This document shows positions 1 through 8,224 of a stretch of 35,923 nucleotides of DNA, piece by piece. Source of the DNA: an uncultured bacterium. Lineage in GTDB: Bacteria > Verrucomicrobiota > Kiritimatiellia > RFP12 > UBA1067. The notes below the pieces were generated by a model that was given only the letters and a program-made list of their open reading frames with translations, did not search any database and was not told the origin of the DNA. The DNA lies in contig CACYNF010000016.1 of the NCBI GenBank assembly GCA_902775595.1, positions 1-35,923 of the forward strand, in the 5' to 3' direction. A program made the position numbers and the translations under genes. Numbering within the stretch: position 1 is the first letter of the stretch; every line of letters begins with the position of its first letter.

Positions 1-141
1 GGGAGAAATTATCCACTCCATCGATCACATCCAGGAGAATCAATGCACTCCGCAGAACTAAACGTTCCCCAAAACCATGTTTACCTTTTCAAACCACACC
101 TTCGCCCGCCACCGCCCCAAATTGCGACAAGTATGGTATAA
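1..141 (+). other. Open frame from window edge, possible gene tail or small ORF
   Basis: Frame 1 is open from the first base to a TAA at 139-141. It could be the 3' end of a gene lying mostly outside the window. It could also be a 32-residue ORF starting at ATG 43, which has a good Shine-Dalgarno AGGAG at 33-37. The peptide is Pro-rich near the end and I do not recognise it. The last codons, ATG GTA TAA, lie inside the -10 element of the mfd promoter. Since TGGTATAAT contains a TAA by itself, the overlap may be chance. Low confidence that it is coding. Confidence 0.2.
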
Positions 142-142
142 T
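134..142 (+). promoter_or_regulatory. Extended -10 promoter of mfd
   Basis: TGGTATAAT at 134-142 is a perfect -10 hexamer (137-142) with the TG extension. No convincing -35 is visible 17 bases upstream. Transcription would start near 149, only about 7 bases before the mfd ATG at 156, and no Shine-Dalgarno precedes that ATG. The mRNA may therefore be leaderless or nearly so. The same element precedes several - strand genes in this window. Confidence 0.65.
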
Positions 143-155
143 CTACTGCGGCTAG

Positions 156-3100
156 ATGAAAGACGCGCTTGAGCTTTTCGCATCGCGCTTTGCGCCCCCC
201 TCCATGAAGGAAGGCGGGGCGGTGGCCATTTCGTCTCTTACCGGCGCGGCCGACGCCTTTCTCGCACTTGCACTCACCAAGGGCTCTCGCCTCGTCCTCG
301 CGGCGACGCCAGGACTCCCCGACGCCGACCGCCTTGCCGACGACCTGCACACGCTCTCGGCAACGATTCCGTCTGCACGCAACATTCGCGTCCTCGAATT
401 CCCCCCGCCTCTCGCCGGAGACGTCGGTGCGCTCGGCACACGGCTCAAGACGCTCGCAGCCCTTCGTGCCTGGCCACTCTCCCCTTACCCCTGCGTTCTT
501 GTCGTCTCATCGCCGGCCCTCGCTTCCCCTGTTCCGACTGGCGCTCCCCCCGTCATTTCTCTGGGGACAGACCCCGAAAAATTGGGGACAGACCCCATAA
601 AGTTTGGCGAAATTTGCGAGAAACTCACCACTTTTGGCTACAATCGCGTTCCAATGGTCGAACAAGTCGGCGATTTCTCCGTGCGCGGCGGCATCGTCGA
701 TGCGTGGAGCCCGGGAGAGGAATTCCCGATAAGAGCCGAGTTCTTCGGCGACGACCTCGAGAGCATCCGCACCTTCGACGCCGCCACGCAGATGTCGATA
801 GAGCGCGTCGAAAAGGCCGCGCTGCTGCCCGCCGGAGGCAAGGACGAAGAGCCCGGCAGGCAATGCTCGCTTCTCGACATACTCCCCGACGGCTCGGCAG
901 TCCTCGCGCTTGAGCACAACGACTACTCGCTCCCTGTTCCACGCACGGTCGCATCGGAGATGCGCCCCTACCAGTTCACTTTCGTCTACACAGGCGACCC
1001 CGCGCCGCGCGGCGTTCCCACGGGGAAGTTCCAGACGACGCCCCTTCCCGGCTTCGCCGAACTCGGCGCAGACGAAGCGCACCATCCCGAGCTCTTCGAC
1101 GCTGCCCGCGGCCGGCTCGAACGCCATCTCGCCGCCGCGAAGAAGCGCGGCGACCTCGTCCTCACAATCGACGACCTCTCCGGCGGCTTCGAACTCTCAG
1201 CGCCGGCAGCGAAGGACGGCGCGGACGGGAGGTCCCTCCTAGTGGTCGCCAAGTCCGACCGCGTGTTCGCGAAGAGGAAGACCCACCTTCGAAACGCCGC
1301 GCTCGCGAGAGGCGCGCGCCTCAACGACTTCGACGAACTCGAGCCGGGCGAATACGTGGTTCACGTCGACTACGGCGTTGGACGGTTCGTCGGCTCGTCA
1401 GAAATCCTCGTGAACGGCAAGCGCTCCGAGGTCTTCACGATAGAGTATGCCGACGGCGCGAAGCTACATGTGCCGGCAGCCCACGCACATCTCCTCTCGC
1501 GCTATGTCGGCGTAAAAGGCGAGGCGGTCCGGCTGCACCGGCTCGACGGCAAGCGCTGGGCGAAGGACAAGGCCGATGCGCAGAAGGCGGTCACCGACCT
1601 CGCCGCGGCGCTCCTCGAGACGCAGGCGCGGCGCGAACTCGTGCCGGGATTCGCCTACGATGTGGAGTGCGACGGAATAGACGCGTTCGAGGCTGCGTTC
1701 CCATACGAGGAGACGCCCGACCAGGCCGCGGCAATAGCCGCCGTCAAGAAGGACCTCGCGGCGCAGAAGCCGATGGACCGCCTTATCTGCGGCGACGCGG
1801 GCTACGGCAAGACGGAAGTCGCGATGCGGGCCGCCTTCATAGCCGCGATGAACGGCAGGCAGACGGCGGTTCTCGCGCCGACCACGGTCCTTGCGGAACA
1901 GCACTTCGAGACCTTCACCTCGCGCTTCGACGGGACGCCCATACGAATCGAGTCCGTCTCGCGCTTCCAGTCCGCGGCGACGCACAAGGGGACATTCCAG
2001 CGGCTTGCGACCGGTGCCTGCGACATCGTCATCGGAACGCACGCGATACTCTCGTCGAAGATCGCGTTCCGCGACCTCGGGCTCATAATCATCGACGAAG
2101 AGCAGCGCTTCGGCGTGAGGCACAAGGAGTTCCTGAAGCGGCTCCGCGCGACCGCCGACGTGCTGACGCTCTCGGCGACGCCGATCCCAAGGACGCTGTA
2201 CCTGTCGATGACGGGGGCGCGCGACCTCTCGCTCATCCGCACGCCGCCGCGCGAGCGCGTCGCGGTCGAGACGAAGGTCGTGCGCGACCTGCCCGATGTC
2301 GTGCGATCCGCGATAGAGGCGGAGATCGCCCGCGGCGGACAGGTGTTCTTCCTCCACAACCGCGTGTCCACGATCGGGAAGACGGAGAAGCACCTCGCGC
2401 AGATATGCCCGGGCGCGCGCATCGTGGTCGCCCACGGGCAGATGGACGCGAAGACGCTCGCGCGGAAGATGCGCGACTTCGAGCGCGGGAAGTTCGACAT
2501 CCTGCTTTCGACGACGATTGTTGAATCCGGCATCGACATTCCGAGGGCGAACACGATAATAGTCGACCACGCCGAGATGTTCGGGCTCGCGGACCTCTAC
2601 CAGCTGCGCGGCCGCGTCGGGCGCTCGTCGCGCGAGGGGCACGCGTACTTCCTCCTGCCCTCGGAAGGCCTCGTTGACTCGGACGCACGCGAACGCCTCG
2701 CCGCGCTCCAGCGGCACGGCGCGCTCGGCTCGGGGTTCAACCTCGCCGTCCGAGACCTCGAGCTCCGCGGCGCGGGCAACCTCCTCGGCTCGCAGCAGTC
2801 GGGCCACATCGCGGCAGTCGGCTTCGGGCTGTACTGCCAGCTGCTGCAGCGCACGATCGCAATGATGAAGGGGGAGAAGGTGCAGGACATCGTCGAGGTC
2901 AAGCTGCACCTCGACTTCATCGACTACTCGCCCGCGAGCGAGGACGACGCAAGCGCGGCAGCGCTTCCCTACTCGTATGTCGAGGAAGACGTCCAGCGCA
3001 TGAGCTTCATGAAGCGCTTCGCGGAGGCGGCGGACGAGAAAGTGGTCGCCGCGCTTGCCGCGGAGCTGCGCGACAGGTTCGGTCCACTGCCGCCTGCGGC

Positions 3101-3296
3101 GAAGCGGCTTGTCGCGCTTGCAAAGCTCCGCGTCGCATGTGCCGCGGCGAAGATCAGCAACATCGACGTGAAGGACCGCCGCGCGGTGTTCTACAAGGTC
3201 GGCTCGCGCGACGTCGCTTTTGTCCGCGACCTCAGGGGCAAGACTCCCGACCGCAAGATCGCAGAACTCGCCGCCTTCGTCGCGGGAAAGAAATAA
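156..3296 (+). CDS. mfd: Transcription-repair coupling factor Mfd
   Basis: Mfd is an SF2 DNA translocase that removes RNA polymerase stalled at lesions and recruits UvrA for excision repair. The protein is 1046 aa, somewhat shorter than E. coli Mfd (1148 aa), mostly in the N-terminal UvrB-like part. The CarD-like RNA-polymerase interaction domain starts near residue 385 (PGEYVVHVDYGVGRF). The helicase core shows Walker A GDAGYGKTE near residue 546, the DEEQ box (IIIDEEQRFGVRHKE) near 646 and motif VI QLRGRVGRSSR near 817. A C-terminal TRCF domain follows. ATG 156 fits the promoter spacing. Oddity: residues 136-147 are encoded by two copies of a REP-like 14-mer inserted in frame. The gene is monocistronic and ends 3 bases from the convergent djlA-like gene. 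Identification is very secure. Confidence 0.97.
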   Translation: MKDALELFASRFAPPSMKEGGAVAISSLTGAADAFLALALTKGSRLVLAATPGLPDADRLADDLHTLSATIPSARNIRVLEFPPPLAGDVGALGTRLKTLAALRAWPLSPYPCVLVVSSPALASPVPTGAPPVISLGTDPEKLGTDPIKFGEICEKLTTFGYNRVPMVEQVGDFSVRGGIVDAWSPGEEFPIRAEFFGDDLESIRTFDAATQMSIERVEKAALLPAGGKDEEPGRQCSLLDILPDGSAVLALEHNDYSLPVPRTVASEMRPYQFTFVYTGDPAPRGVPTGKFQTTPLPGFAELGADEAHHPELFDAARGRLERHLAAAKKRGDLVLTIDDLSGGFELSAPAAKDGADGRSLLVVAKSDRVFAKRKTHLRNAALARGARLNDFDELEPGEYVVHVDYGVGRFVGSSEILVNGKRSEVFTIEYADGAKLHVPAAHAHLLSRYVGVKGEAVRLHRLDGKRWAKDKADAQKAVTDLAAALLETQARRELVPGFAYDVECDGIDAFEAAFPYEETPDQAAAIAAVKKDLAAQKPMDRLICGDAGYGKTEVAMRAAFIAAMNGRQTAVLAPTTVLAEQHFETFTSRFDGTPIRIESVSRFQSAATHKGTFQRLATGACDIVIGTHAILSSKIAFRDLGLIIIDEEQRFGVRHKEFLKRLRATADVLTLSATPIPRTLYLSMTGARDLSLIRTPPRERVAVETKVVRDLPDVVRSAIEAEIARGGQVFFLHNRVSTIGKTEKHLAQICPGARIVVAHGQMDAKTLARKMRDFERGKFDILLSTTIVESGIDIPRANTIIVDHAEMFGLADLYQLRGRVGRSSREGHAYFLLPSEGLVDSDARERLAALQRHGALGSGFNLAVRDLELRGAGNLLGSQQSGHIAAVGFGLYCQLLQRTIAMMKGEKVQDIVEVKLHLDFIDYSPASEDDASAAALPYSYVEEDVQRMSFMKRFAEAADEKVVAALAAELRDRFGPLPPAAKRLVALAKLRVACAAAKISNIDVKDRRAVFYKVGSRDVAFVRDLRGKTPDRKIAELAAFVAGKK
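562..596 (+). repeat. Two REP-like GGGGACAGACCCC copies inside mfd
   Basis: TGGGGACAGACCCC occurs at 562-575 and again at 583-596, separated by 7 bases. Each copy has GGGG/CCCC arms round a short loop. The pair is in frame and encodes two LGTDP peptides. Very similar GGGGACAGACCCC/GGGGTCTGTCCCC repeats are dispersed in many bacterial genomes. No further copy was seen in this window. Confidence 0.8.
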
Positions 3297-3299
3297 GGC

Positions 3300-4127
3300 C
3301 TAAATGCCGCGGGAGCGCTTGATCTCTTCCCACGCGCCGTTGATGCGCGCCATCTGCTCCGTTGCGCGCGAGATCATCTCCTCCGGGAGGCCTTGGGCGC
3401 GAAGGAGGTCTGGATGGTGCTTCTTCGCCTGAGCGCGATAGGCGCGGCGCAGCTCGTCGTCGGACGCGTTCGCGTCGCAGCCGAGAATTTCGTATGGCGA
3501 CGGCTCGTACGAATAGCGCCGGCGCGAAGACTGGCGCGAGTTCAGTCGGCGACGGCACTGCTCGGCAAAGAGGGACGGCCGTATGCGGAGCTGCGTGACG
3601 ATCATCTCTAGGATGCGTCGCTCGCCTGCGGACACTTCGCCGTCCGCACAGGCGACATCCCAGAGGATGTCGTACATCAGCTCGCGCATTACGACGCCGC
3701 GCGCTACGGCGGCAAACGACTCGGCGTAGTCGAAGACCGTGTGGTAGTCGGTCTTCGCCGCGCGGAACGCGCGTATGCAGATCTCGCGACTGCCGGGGGT
3801 GAGCTTAAGACGCTCGAAGGCCTGCTCCGCGGCCGCTATCTCCGACTCGTCCACATGTCCGTCTGCCTTGGCGAGCTTCGCCATCATCGCGCCGACGGCA
3901 GTAAGGAAGACGATCTCGCGCTCACGCGGGGAACTGGCGCGAGACGAGGCGCGGCCGCGCGCATTGCCATACGACCTTTGCGCTCGCGAACTTCCGTCGG
4001 CGAGTTTTGCAGCGCCTTCGCCGAGAAAGTTGCCGATCTTGTTCCCGATTACGGCGCCGAGAATACCGGCAAGCGCACCGAAGCGGGAGCCCACCAAAAA
4101 GCCGATTGTTCCCCCTATCCAGCCCAT
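3300..4127 (-). CDS. djlA: DjlA-like membrane co-chaperone (TerB + J domain)
   Basis: A probable DnaK co-chaperone anchored in the inner membrane. The 275-aa length matches E. coli DjlA (about 271 aa). Residues 1-35 form a Gly-rich membrane segment with repeated GxxxG spacing, as in DjlA. A TerB-like helical domain covers roughly residues 65-185, and a C-terminal J domain (about 205-275) carries the obligatory HPD within KKHHPDLL. The start ATG overlaps the stop of the preceding chorismate mutase-Nudix gene (TGATG), and GGAGAG lies just upstream. It is the last gene of the eight-gene block that starts near 12840. It ends 3 bases from the mfd stop, so there is no room for a dedicated terminator. 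The architecture is clear; the partner chaperone is inferred from the family. Confidence 0.85.
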   Translation of the reverse strand: MGWIGGTIGFLVGSRFGALAGILGAVIGNKIGNFLGEGAAKLADGSSRAQRSYGNARGRASSRASSPREREIVFLTAVGAMMAKLAKADGHVDESEIAAAEQAFERLKLTPGSREICIRAFRAAKTDYHTVFDYAESFAAVARGVVMRELMYDILWDVACADGEVSAGERRILEMIVTQLRIRPSLFAEQCRRRLNSRQSSRRRYSYEPSPYEILGCDANASDDELRRAYRAQAKKHHPDLLRAQGLPEEMISRATEQMARINGAWEEIKRSRGI

Positions 4128-4753
4128 CAGCCGCTCTCCGGAATCAGGCGGCGAATGTCGACCGGCAGCAGGTTGGCGGCGTCAAGGTTGGAGAGCGGGC
4201 ACCATTCGAACCCGATCCAGTCTTCTTGCGCCGCGACATCGCCGCCAGAGAGAGTCAACTCGTAGACGAGGTTTATCTCGCAGTGTTTTTCGCCATGCTG
4301 GAGAAAAGAATTTTCTACGACGCCGAGAAGCTTCCCCGCCGTCGAGTCGAGACCCGTCTCTTCCTTCATTTCGCGGACAAGCGCCTCTGCGCCTGTCTCG
4401 CCGAATTCGATATGTCCGCCGGGAAGGTAGGTCGAGCCAAGCCCTTTTCCCCTGCACAAGAGAACCTTGCCGTCCTTCACGCATACACCACGGGCGATCG
4501 TCTCGATCTCGCCGCGCGTACCCGACAGGATTCGCTCCCACACGCCGCAGACGGTGTCGCGCTTCGCCGGAGGAACCGCCGCCGCGACGCGTGCGAGGAT
4601 CTCGCGCTCGCGCTCCGCGTCGACGCGTGGCAGGCCTTCCCGGGCCTTCAGCGCGCGGATGCGGTCGGTAACGTCGAAGCGCCGCTTTAGCGCGGCGAGG
4701 ATCGCGTCGTCCGCCGCATCGACTTCATTCCTCAGCTCGTCCAATTCGCTCAT
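4127..4753 (-). CDS. Chorismate mutase-like / Nudix hydrolase fusion
   Basis: Residues 1 to about 80 look like an AroQ-type helical chorismate mutase: the start LDELRNEVDAADDAIL matches the conserved LR..ID..D..L beginning, followed by a basic KRR, a Lys at 36 and a DAERERE segment at 45-51. Residues 85-205 are a Nudix hydrolase with a perfect Nudix box at 113-135 (G-x5-E-x7-REMKEETGL). The Nudix part probably hydrolyses a nucleoside-diphosphate-linked substrate; the substrate cannot be read from sequence. The late Gln expected in an active chorismate mutase was not found with certainty, so the N-terminal domain may be regulatory or structural. The ATG overlaps the upstream stop by 4 bases (ATGA), implying translational coupling. 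The combination of domains is unusual. Confidence 0.8.
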   Translation of the reverse strand: MSELDELRNEVDAADDAILAALKRRFDVTDRIRALKAREGLPRVDAEREREILARVAAAVPPAKRDTVCGVWERILSGTRGEIETIARGVCVKDGKVLLCRGKGLGSTYLPGGHIEFGETGAEALVREMKEETGLDSTAGKLLGVVENSFLQHGEKHCEINLVYELTLSGGDVAAQEDWIGFEWCPLSNLDAANLLPVDIRRLIPESG

Positions 4754-6396
4754 CGCTCATTCTCTTTCGCAATCTCGAACTCGATGTTGGGTTGCTTGGT
4801 TTTGGTTCTTATCATGCCACGGACTTCATATTGGACAATCTTGCCACCGTTCTCCATCTTCGTCTGGCGTATCATGAATTGGCTGGAGGTTACCCTTTTA
4901 TTGTCGTCGCCTAGCTTGAGCGCAACTTCATCTCTCATGTCTCCTAAGGCGCCGTCCATCTTGACGCCAAAGCGCTGTTCAATGTCGGCTGCAATATCGC
5001 GCACCGTCTTGCGGCAGTCGGCGAGCGAAAGCTTGTCGCCATCCTGGAAGAGATTGATGGCAAAAAGAGCTTTCTCCTCACCCATGAAAGTCAGACTCAT
5101 CTTGTCAAATCCGAAGTAGGGCGTAGCAAGTCGGGCGAAGCCGTGGTATTGCAGATTCGTGCCGTAAGAGTAAGTCCCGTTCACGGGGGAAGAGGTCAGC
5201 TGCGCGCCGAGCAACTTGGCGGCTTCCGGCGAGCCGATGCGCAGGTCGAACGGCGAGTCAACGACCAATTCGCCGTTTTCCATTCGCATGTGCTCCTCTT
5301 TGTAGGCATCAGGAAGCATGGGCACGGCGGATTGTGCACTGCCCGTTTCAACCGACCTCTTCCTCAGCTCGTCAAGCGCCTTTTGCAGCTCCGCTCGCTG
5401 GACCGCTCTTTGCTGCCTTTGCTCCTCTCTTGCGCGAATCATCGCCTTGGCACCGAAGAGGCCGGAGACTGAACAGGAAAAGACTCCCAGCAAAAGCAGC
5501 GCCACGACTACTGAACGCGTTGGGCCGCGGCGGATGCTCTCGGGCAAATCAGACGGCTCGACGGTGCGAACCCAGAAAGTCGTCAGTGCGACTGGCATGA
5601 AAAGACCGCCGAAACTTGCAATGAGGTCGCCGAAAAACAGCACGCCCGTGCGCGCCAGCACGGTGCCGGACGGCGCGGGCAGACCCACCATCTCCCCTCT
5701 CGAATACCATGATGCCAACAAACTGGGAATCGCAGAGATTCCCGCCATGACAAGCCAGGCGGCGACAACCATGAGGAGACTGCATGCGAACCGGCCGCGC
5801 ACGAAGTGCGACGATGCGCCCATTGCCGTCGAGCCCATAATCGGATGGATGGCGCTTAGGACGACGGAAAAGCTCCAGCGCACGAGAATCCAGATTATGG
5901 CAACGGCCAACGGGGCCAGTACTATGCACGCGAGGATGGCGGAAAGCGTCGACGCCGATCCGCCGACCTGAGTAAGCTGTGCGTTGGATGCAAAACCAAT
6001 TACAATGACAAGCGCAATGATCGCGACGACGATAAGGGCGACCTCGGCGAGCATACGCAGGAATCCCGTCGCCATCATGCGTCCCCAGGCCGCGGCGATT
6101 CCGCCGCCGGACGGACGACGCTGCCCGGTGCACTTTAGAAACACGCTGTCCACGACAATCGCAACTGCGACAAGCCCAAGCGTCAGGCTGAGCGCTGTGA
6201 CGACAAAGTTCTCGAACCTGATGTTGGTAAGATTCTCCGCGCCGCTTGACGCGACGGAATAGCGATAGAGCGCCATCACAAGCTGGAGTGGCACGAAGAC
6301 CGCGAGGAGCGCCGGCCATTTTTCCTTGATGACCTGCCAGTAGACGTGAAGCGCCTCGATCAGCGTTTCCCAGACATTTGCGGAATAGCGTTTCAT
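4750..6396 (-). CDS. Seven-helix membrane protein with C-terminal soluble domain
   Basis: I do not recognise the family. The 548-aa protein has about seven predicted transmembrane helices (roughly residues 28-50, 68-90, 115-138, 152-178, 205-230, 246-275 and 293-320). A charged, Gln/Arg/Glu-rich coiled-coil stretch (about 320-350) and a mixed alpha/beta soluble domain of about 200 residues follow. With a cytoplasmic basic N-terminus (MKRYS), seven helices would place the C-terminal domain outside the membrane. The gene begins 16 bases after the second SPFH gene and its stop overlaps the start of the chorismate mutase-Nudix gene. It may be a membrane partner of the SPFH proteins, by context only. 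The ribosome-binding site before ATG 6396 is weak. Confidence 0.75.
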   Translation of the reverse strand: MKRYSANVWETLIEALHVYWQVIKEKWPALLAVFVPLQLVMALYRYSVASSGAENLTNIRFENFVVTALSLTLGLVAVAIVVDSVFLKCTGQRRPSGGGIAAAWGRMMATGFLRMLAEVALIVVAIIALVIVIGFASNAQLTQVGGSASTLSAILACIVLAPLAVAIIWILVRWSFSVVLSAIHPIMGSTAMGASSHFVRGRFACSLLMVVAAWLVMAGISAIPSLLASWYSRGEMVGLPAPSGTVLARTGVLFFGDLIASFGGLFMPVALTTFWVRTVEPSDLPESIRRGPTRSVVVALLLLGVFSCSVSGLFGAKAMIRAREEQRQQRAVQRAELQKALDELRKRSVETGSAQSAVPMLPDAYKEEHMRMENGELVVDSPFDLRIGSPEAAKLLGAQLTSSPVNGTYSYGTNLQYHGFARLATPYFGFDKMSLTFMGEEKALFAINLFQDGDKLSLADCRKTVRDIAADIEQRFGVKMDGALGDMRDEVALKLGDDNKRVTSSQFMIRQTKMENGGKIVQYEVRGMIRTKTKQPNIEFEIAKENER

Positions 6397-6412
6397 TATG
6401 TTTCTCGGTTTC

Positions 6413-8224
6413 TTACTTCTTGCCTTGCGCCGGGACCGCGAGGGACGCGCCCTTCAGGTCGGTCCAGAGCGTGCCTTCGCCGGAGTGGATCACGCGGATG
6501 TTGACGGCGGGGTTGAGCGCGTCGGCAAACACGAGGTCGGCCCAGAGCGACGGATCCTTGAACGCAGAGGCGCGGCGCTTGATGCCGAGCGCCTCCTCGT
6601 TCTCGACGAGGAACTTCGCCTTGACCTCGGCGGAGCCGCGCGTCTCGGTGATCTTCGCCTGTATCTTCGCGCACTCGAGGTCGATCTCCGCCGCCTTGAG
6701 CTTCGTCTCGGCGTTTATCTCGGCGACGTCCTTCTTCATCTCTGCGGCGACCGTCGCAACGAGCTTCGCCGTCTCCTGCTCGACCTCGCGCTTGAGCTGG
6801 TCGACCTTGGCGATTTCGGTATTGAGTTCGGCGCGGCGCTTTTCCGTGTCCTGCTGGGTCTTGTTCGTGAGGTCCTGCTCCTTCGCGACGGCGGCGGACT
6901 GGATCGGCGCGAGAATCTCCTCCGGGACCTCGACGTGGCGGACGATCGCGTTCCTGACGAGAATGTGCTTCTCGCCGAGGACGCGCACAAGCTCGGCCGT
7001 CATCTCCTCCTGGAACTTCTGGCGGCCTTCGCCGTCGATGAACTCGCGGGCCTTGTAGTCCGAGCCCTTCATGCGCGAGATCGAGAGGATCTGCGGCATG
7101 ATGATCTTCGAGACTACGGCCGGAAGGTCTCCGTAGAGCATGAATATCTTCGAGATCTTCTCGGGCATCAGCTCGAACTCGACCGTCATGTCGAGCATGA
7201 TGGCGAAACCGTCGGACGACGGGAACTGCACGAACTGGTTCATGCCGAACGCGACCGAATCGTTCGCCGGAAGCTGCGACTGACTGGCGCTCGCGCGCTG
7301 CTGCGCCGGCATCGCGGCTTCTTCGCGCGCGGCGGAAGCGGTCTGCAAATACCGATTGCCGCTCGCGGCCACCTTGCGCGCCACCGGCGCGCGGGAGAGC
7401 GAGCCGAGCGTGCTCTGCGCGTAGTTCGAGAAGTTGCGTGCACTGTCTTCGTCGACGATTCCGAGGTCTGCGTTCTGCGTCACGTACTCCGCGCGCTTCT
7501 GCACCTGCTTCTGGAGCGTCATGCGCTGGAGCTCGTCGAGTCCGTTCGCGCTCTGGCTCTGCGCCTTCGTGAGGACGACCGTTCCCGACTTGCCGACAAT
7601 CGAGACCTGGTTCATGCCGATCTCCACGACGTCGACCTGGTAGGCGCGCGGGTTAACGTAGTAGAGCCCCGGCTGCAGGACCTTCTCCATCACGCCCTTC
7701 TCGCCGGGTCCGGCGAACGAGCCGGCGGCGGCGGGCCTTCCGGTCTGGCTCGTCACGACGCCGACATAGCCGATCGGGATGTTTATCGCGCTCATCACCT
7801 TGACGTCGTATCCCTCTGGGTTGAGGCGATACCTGCCTGGGCCCAGGACGTCCTTCCACACGCCCTTCGAGTCGCGGTCTGGCGCGAGGATTTCGCCGGG
7901 GGCGAGTTCGCGGCCGTTCTTCGAGGTAACGACGCCGACCGAACCGGCGGGGATCGTAATCGCGGCGACGATACGCCAGTCATGCGTCACGGGATCGAGG
8001 AAATGGCGACCTTCCCCGAGGGGGATTCTCTGGACGCCCTTCTGCCCCGGCTCGGCGAGAATCGCTCCGGGCGGCAGCTCGTCGCCGGTCTTCGAGGTGA
8101 CGATGGCCATCTCGCCCGGGCCGACATAGACCCTGCAGCAGGTCCACACGAACGCAAACACGCCAAGCGCGAACAAGGCGACAGCTGCGACGATTGCAGA
8201 TGCGAACTTTCCGAAGTTGTTCAT
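6413..8224 (-). CDS. SPFH/Band 7 protein with N-terminal tandem beta-repeats (paralogue 2)
   Basis: A 603-aa membrane-anchored protein of the stomatin/prohibitin/flotillin/HflKC superfamily. One transmembrane helix (about residues 9-30) is followed by three repeats of about 60 residues, each with a PGxxGVVTSxxGR-type start and an ending like VLGPGRYRLNPEGYDV (up to about residue 200). A roughly 100-residue Ala/Gln/Ser-rich linker leads into the SPFH core. A long Lys/Glu/Ala-rich coiled coil and a C-terminal tail follow. SPFH proteins oligomerise into membrane rings or cages. The ATG overlaps the stop of the upstream paralogue (ATGA), and its Shine-Dalgarno AGGAGGTG lies in that gene's last codons, so expression is coupled, as in hflK-hflC. 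Function beyond membrane organisation or protease control is unknown. Confidence 0.85.
   Translation of the reverse strand: MNNFGKFASAIVAAVALFALGVFAFVWTCCRVYVGPGEMAIVTSKTGDELPPGAILAEPGQKGVQRIPLGEGRHFLDPVTHDWRIVAAITIPAGSVGVVTSKNGRELAPGEILAPDRDSKGVWKDVLGPGRYRLNPEGYDVKVMSAINIPIGYVGVVTSQTGRPAAAGSFAGPGEKGVMEKVLQPGLYYVNPRAYQVDVVEIGMNQVSIVGKSGTVVLTKAQSQSANGLDELQRMTLQKQVQKRAEYVTQNADLGIVDEDSARNFSNYAQSTLGSLSRAPVARKVAASGNRYLQTASAAREEAAMPAQQRASASQSQLPANDSVAFGMNQFVQFPSSDGFAIMLDMTVEFELMPEKISKIFMLYGDLPAVVSKIIMPQILSISRMKGSDYKAREFIDGEGRQKFQEEMTAELVRVLGEKHILVRNAIVRHVEVPEEILAPIQSAAVAKEQDLTNKTQQDTEKRRAELNTEIAKVDQLKREVEQETAKLVATVAAEMKKDVAEINAETKLKAAEIDLECAKIQAKITETRGSAEVKAKFLVENEEALGIKRRASAFKDPSLWADLVFADALNPAVNIRVIHSGEGTLWTDLKGASLAVPAQGKK

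Noticed and set aside
1464-2909. 481-codon - strand open frame within mfd
   Set aside because: Antisense to the helicase core of mfd; no start signal and no recognisable domain.
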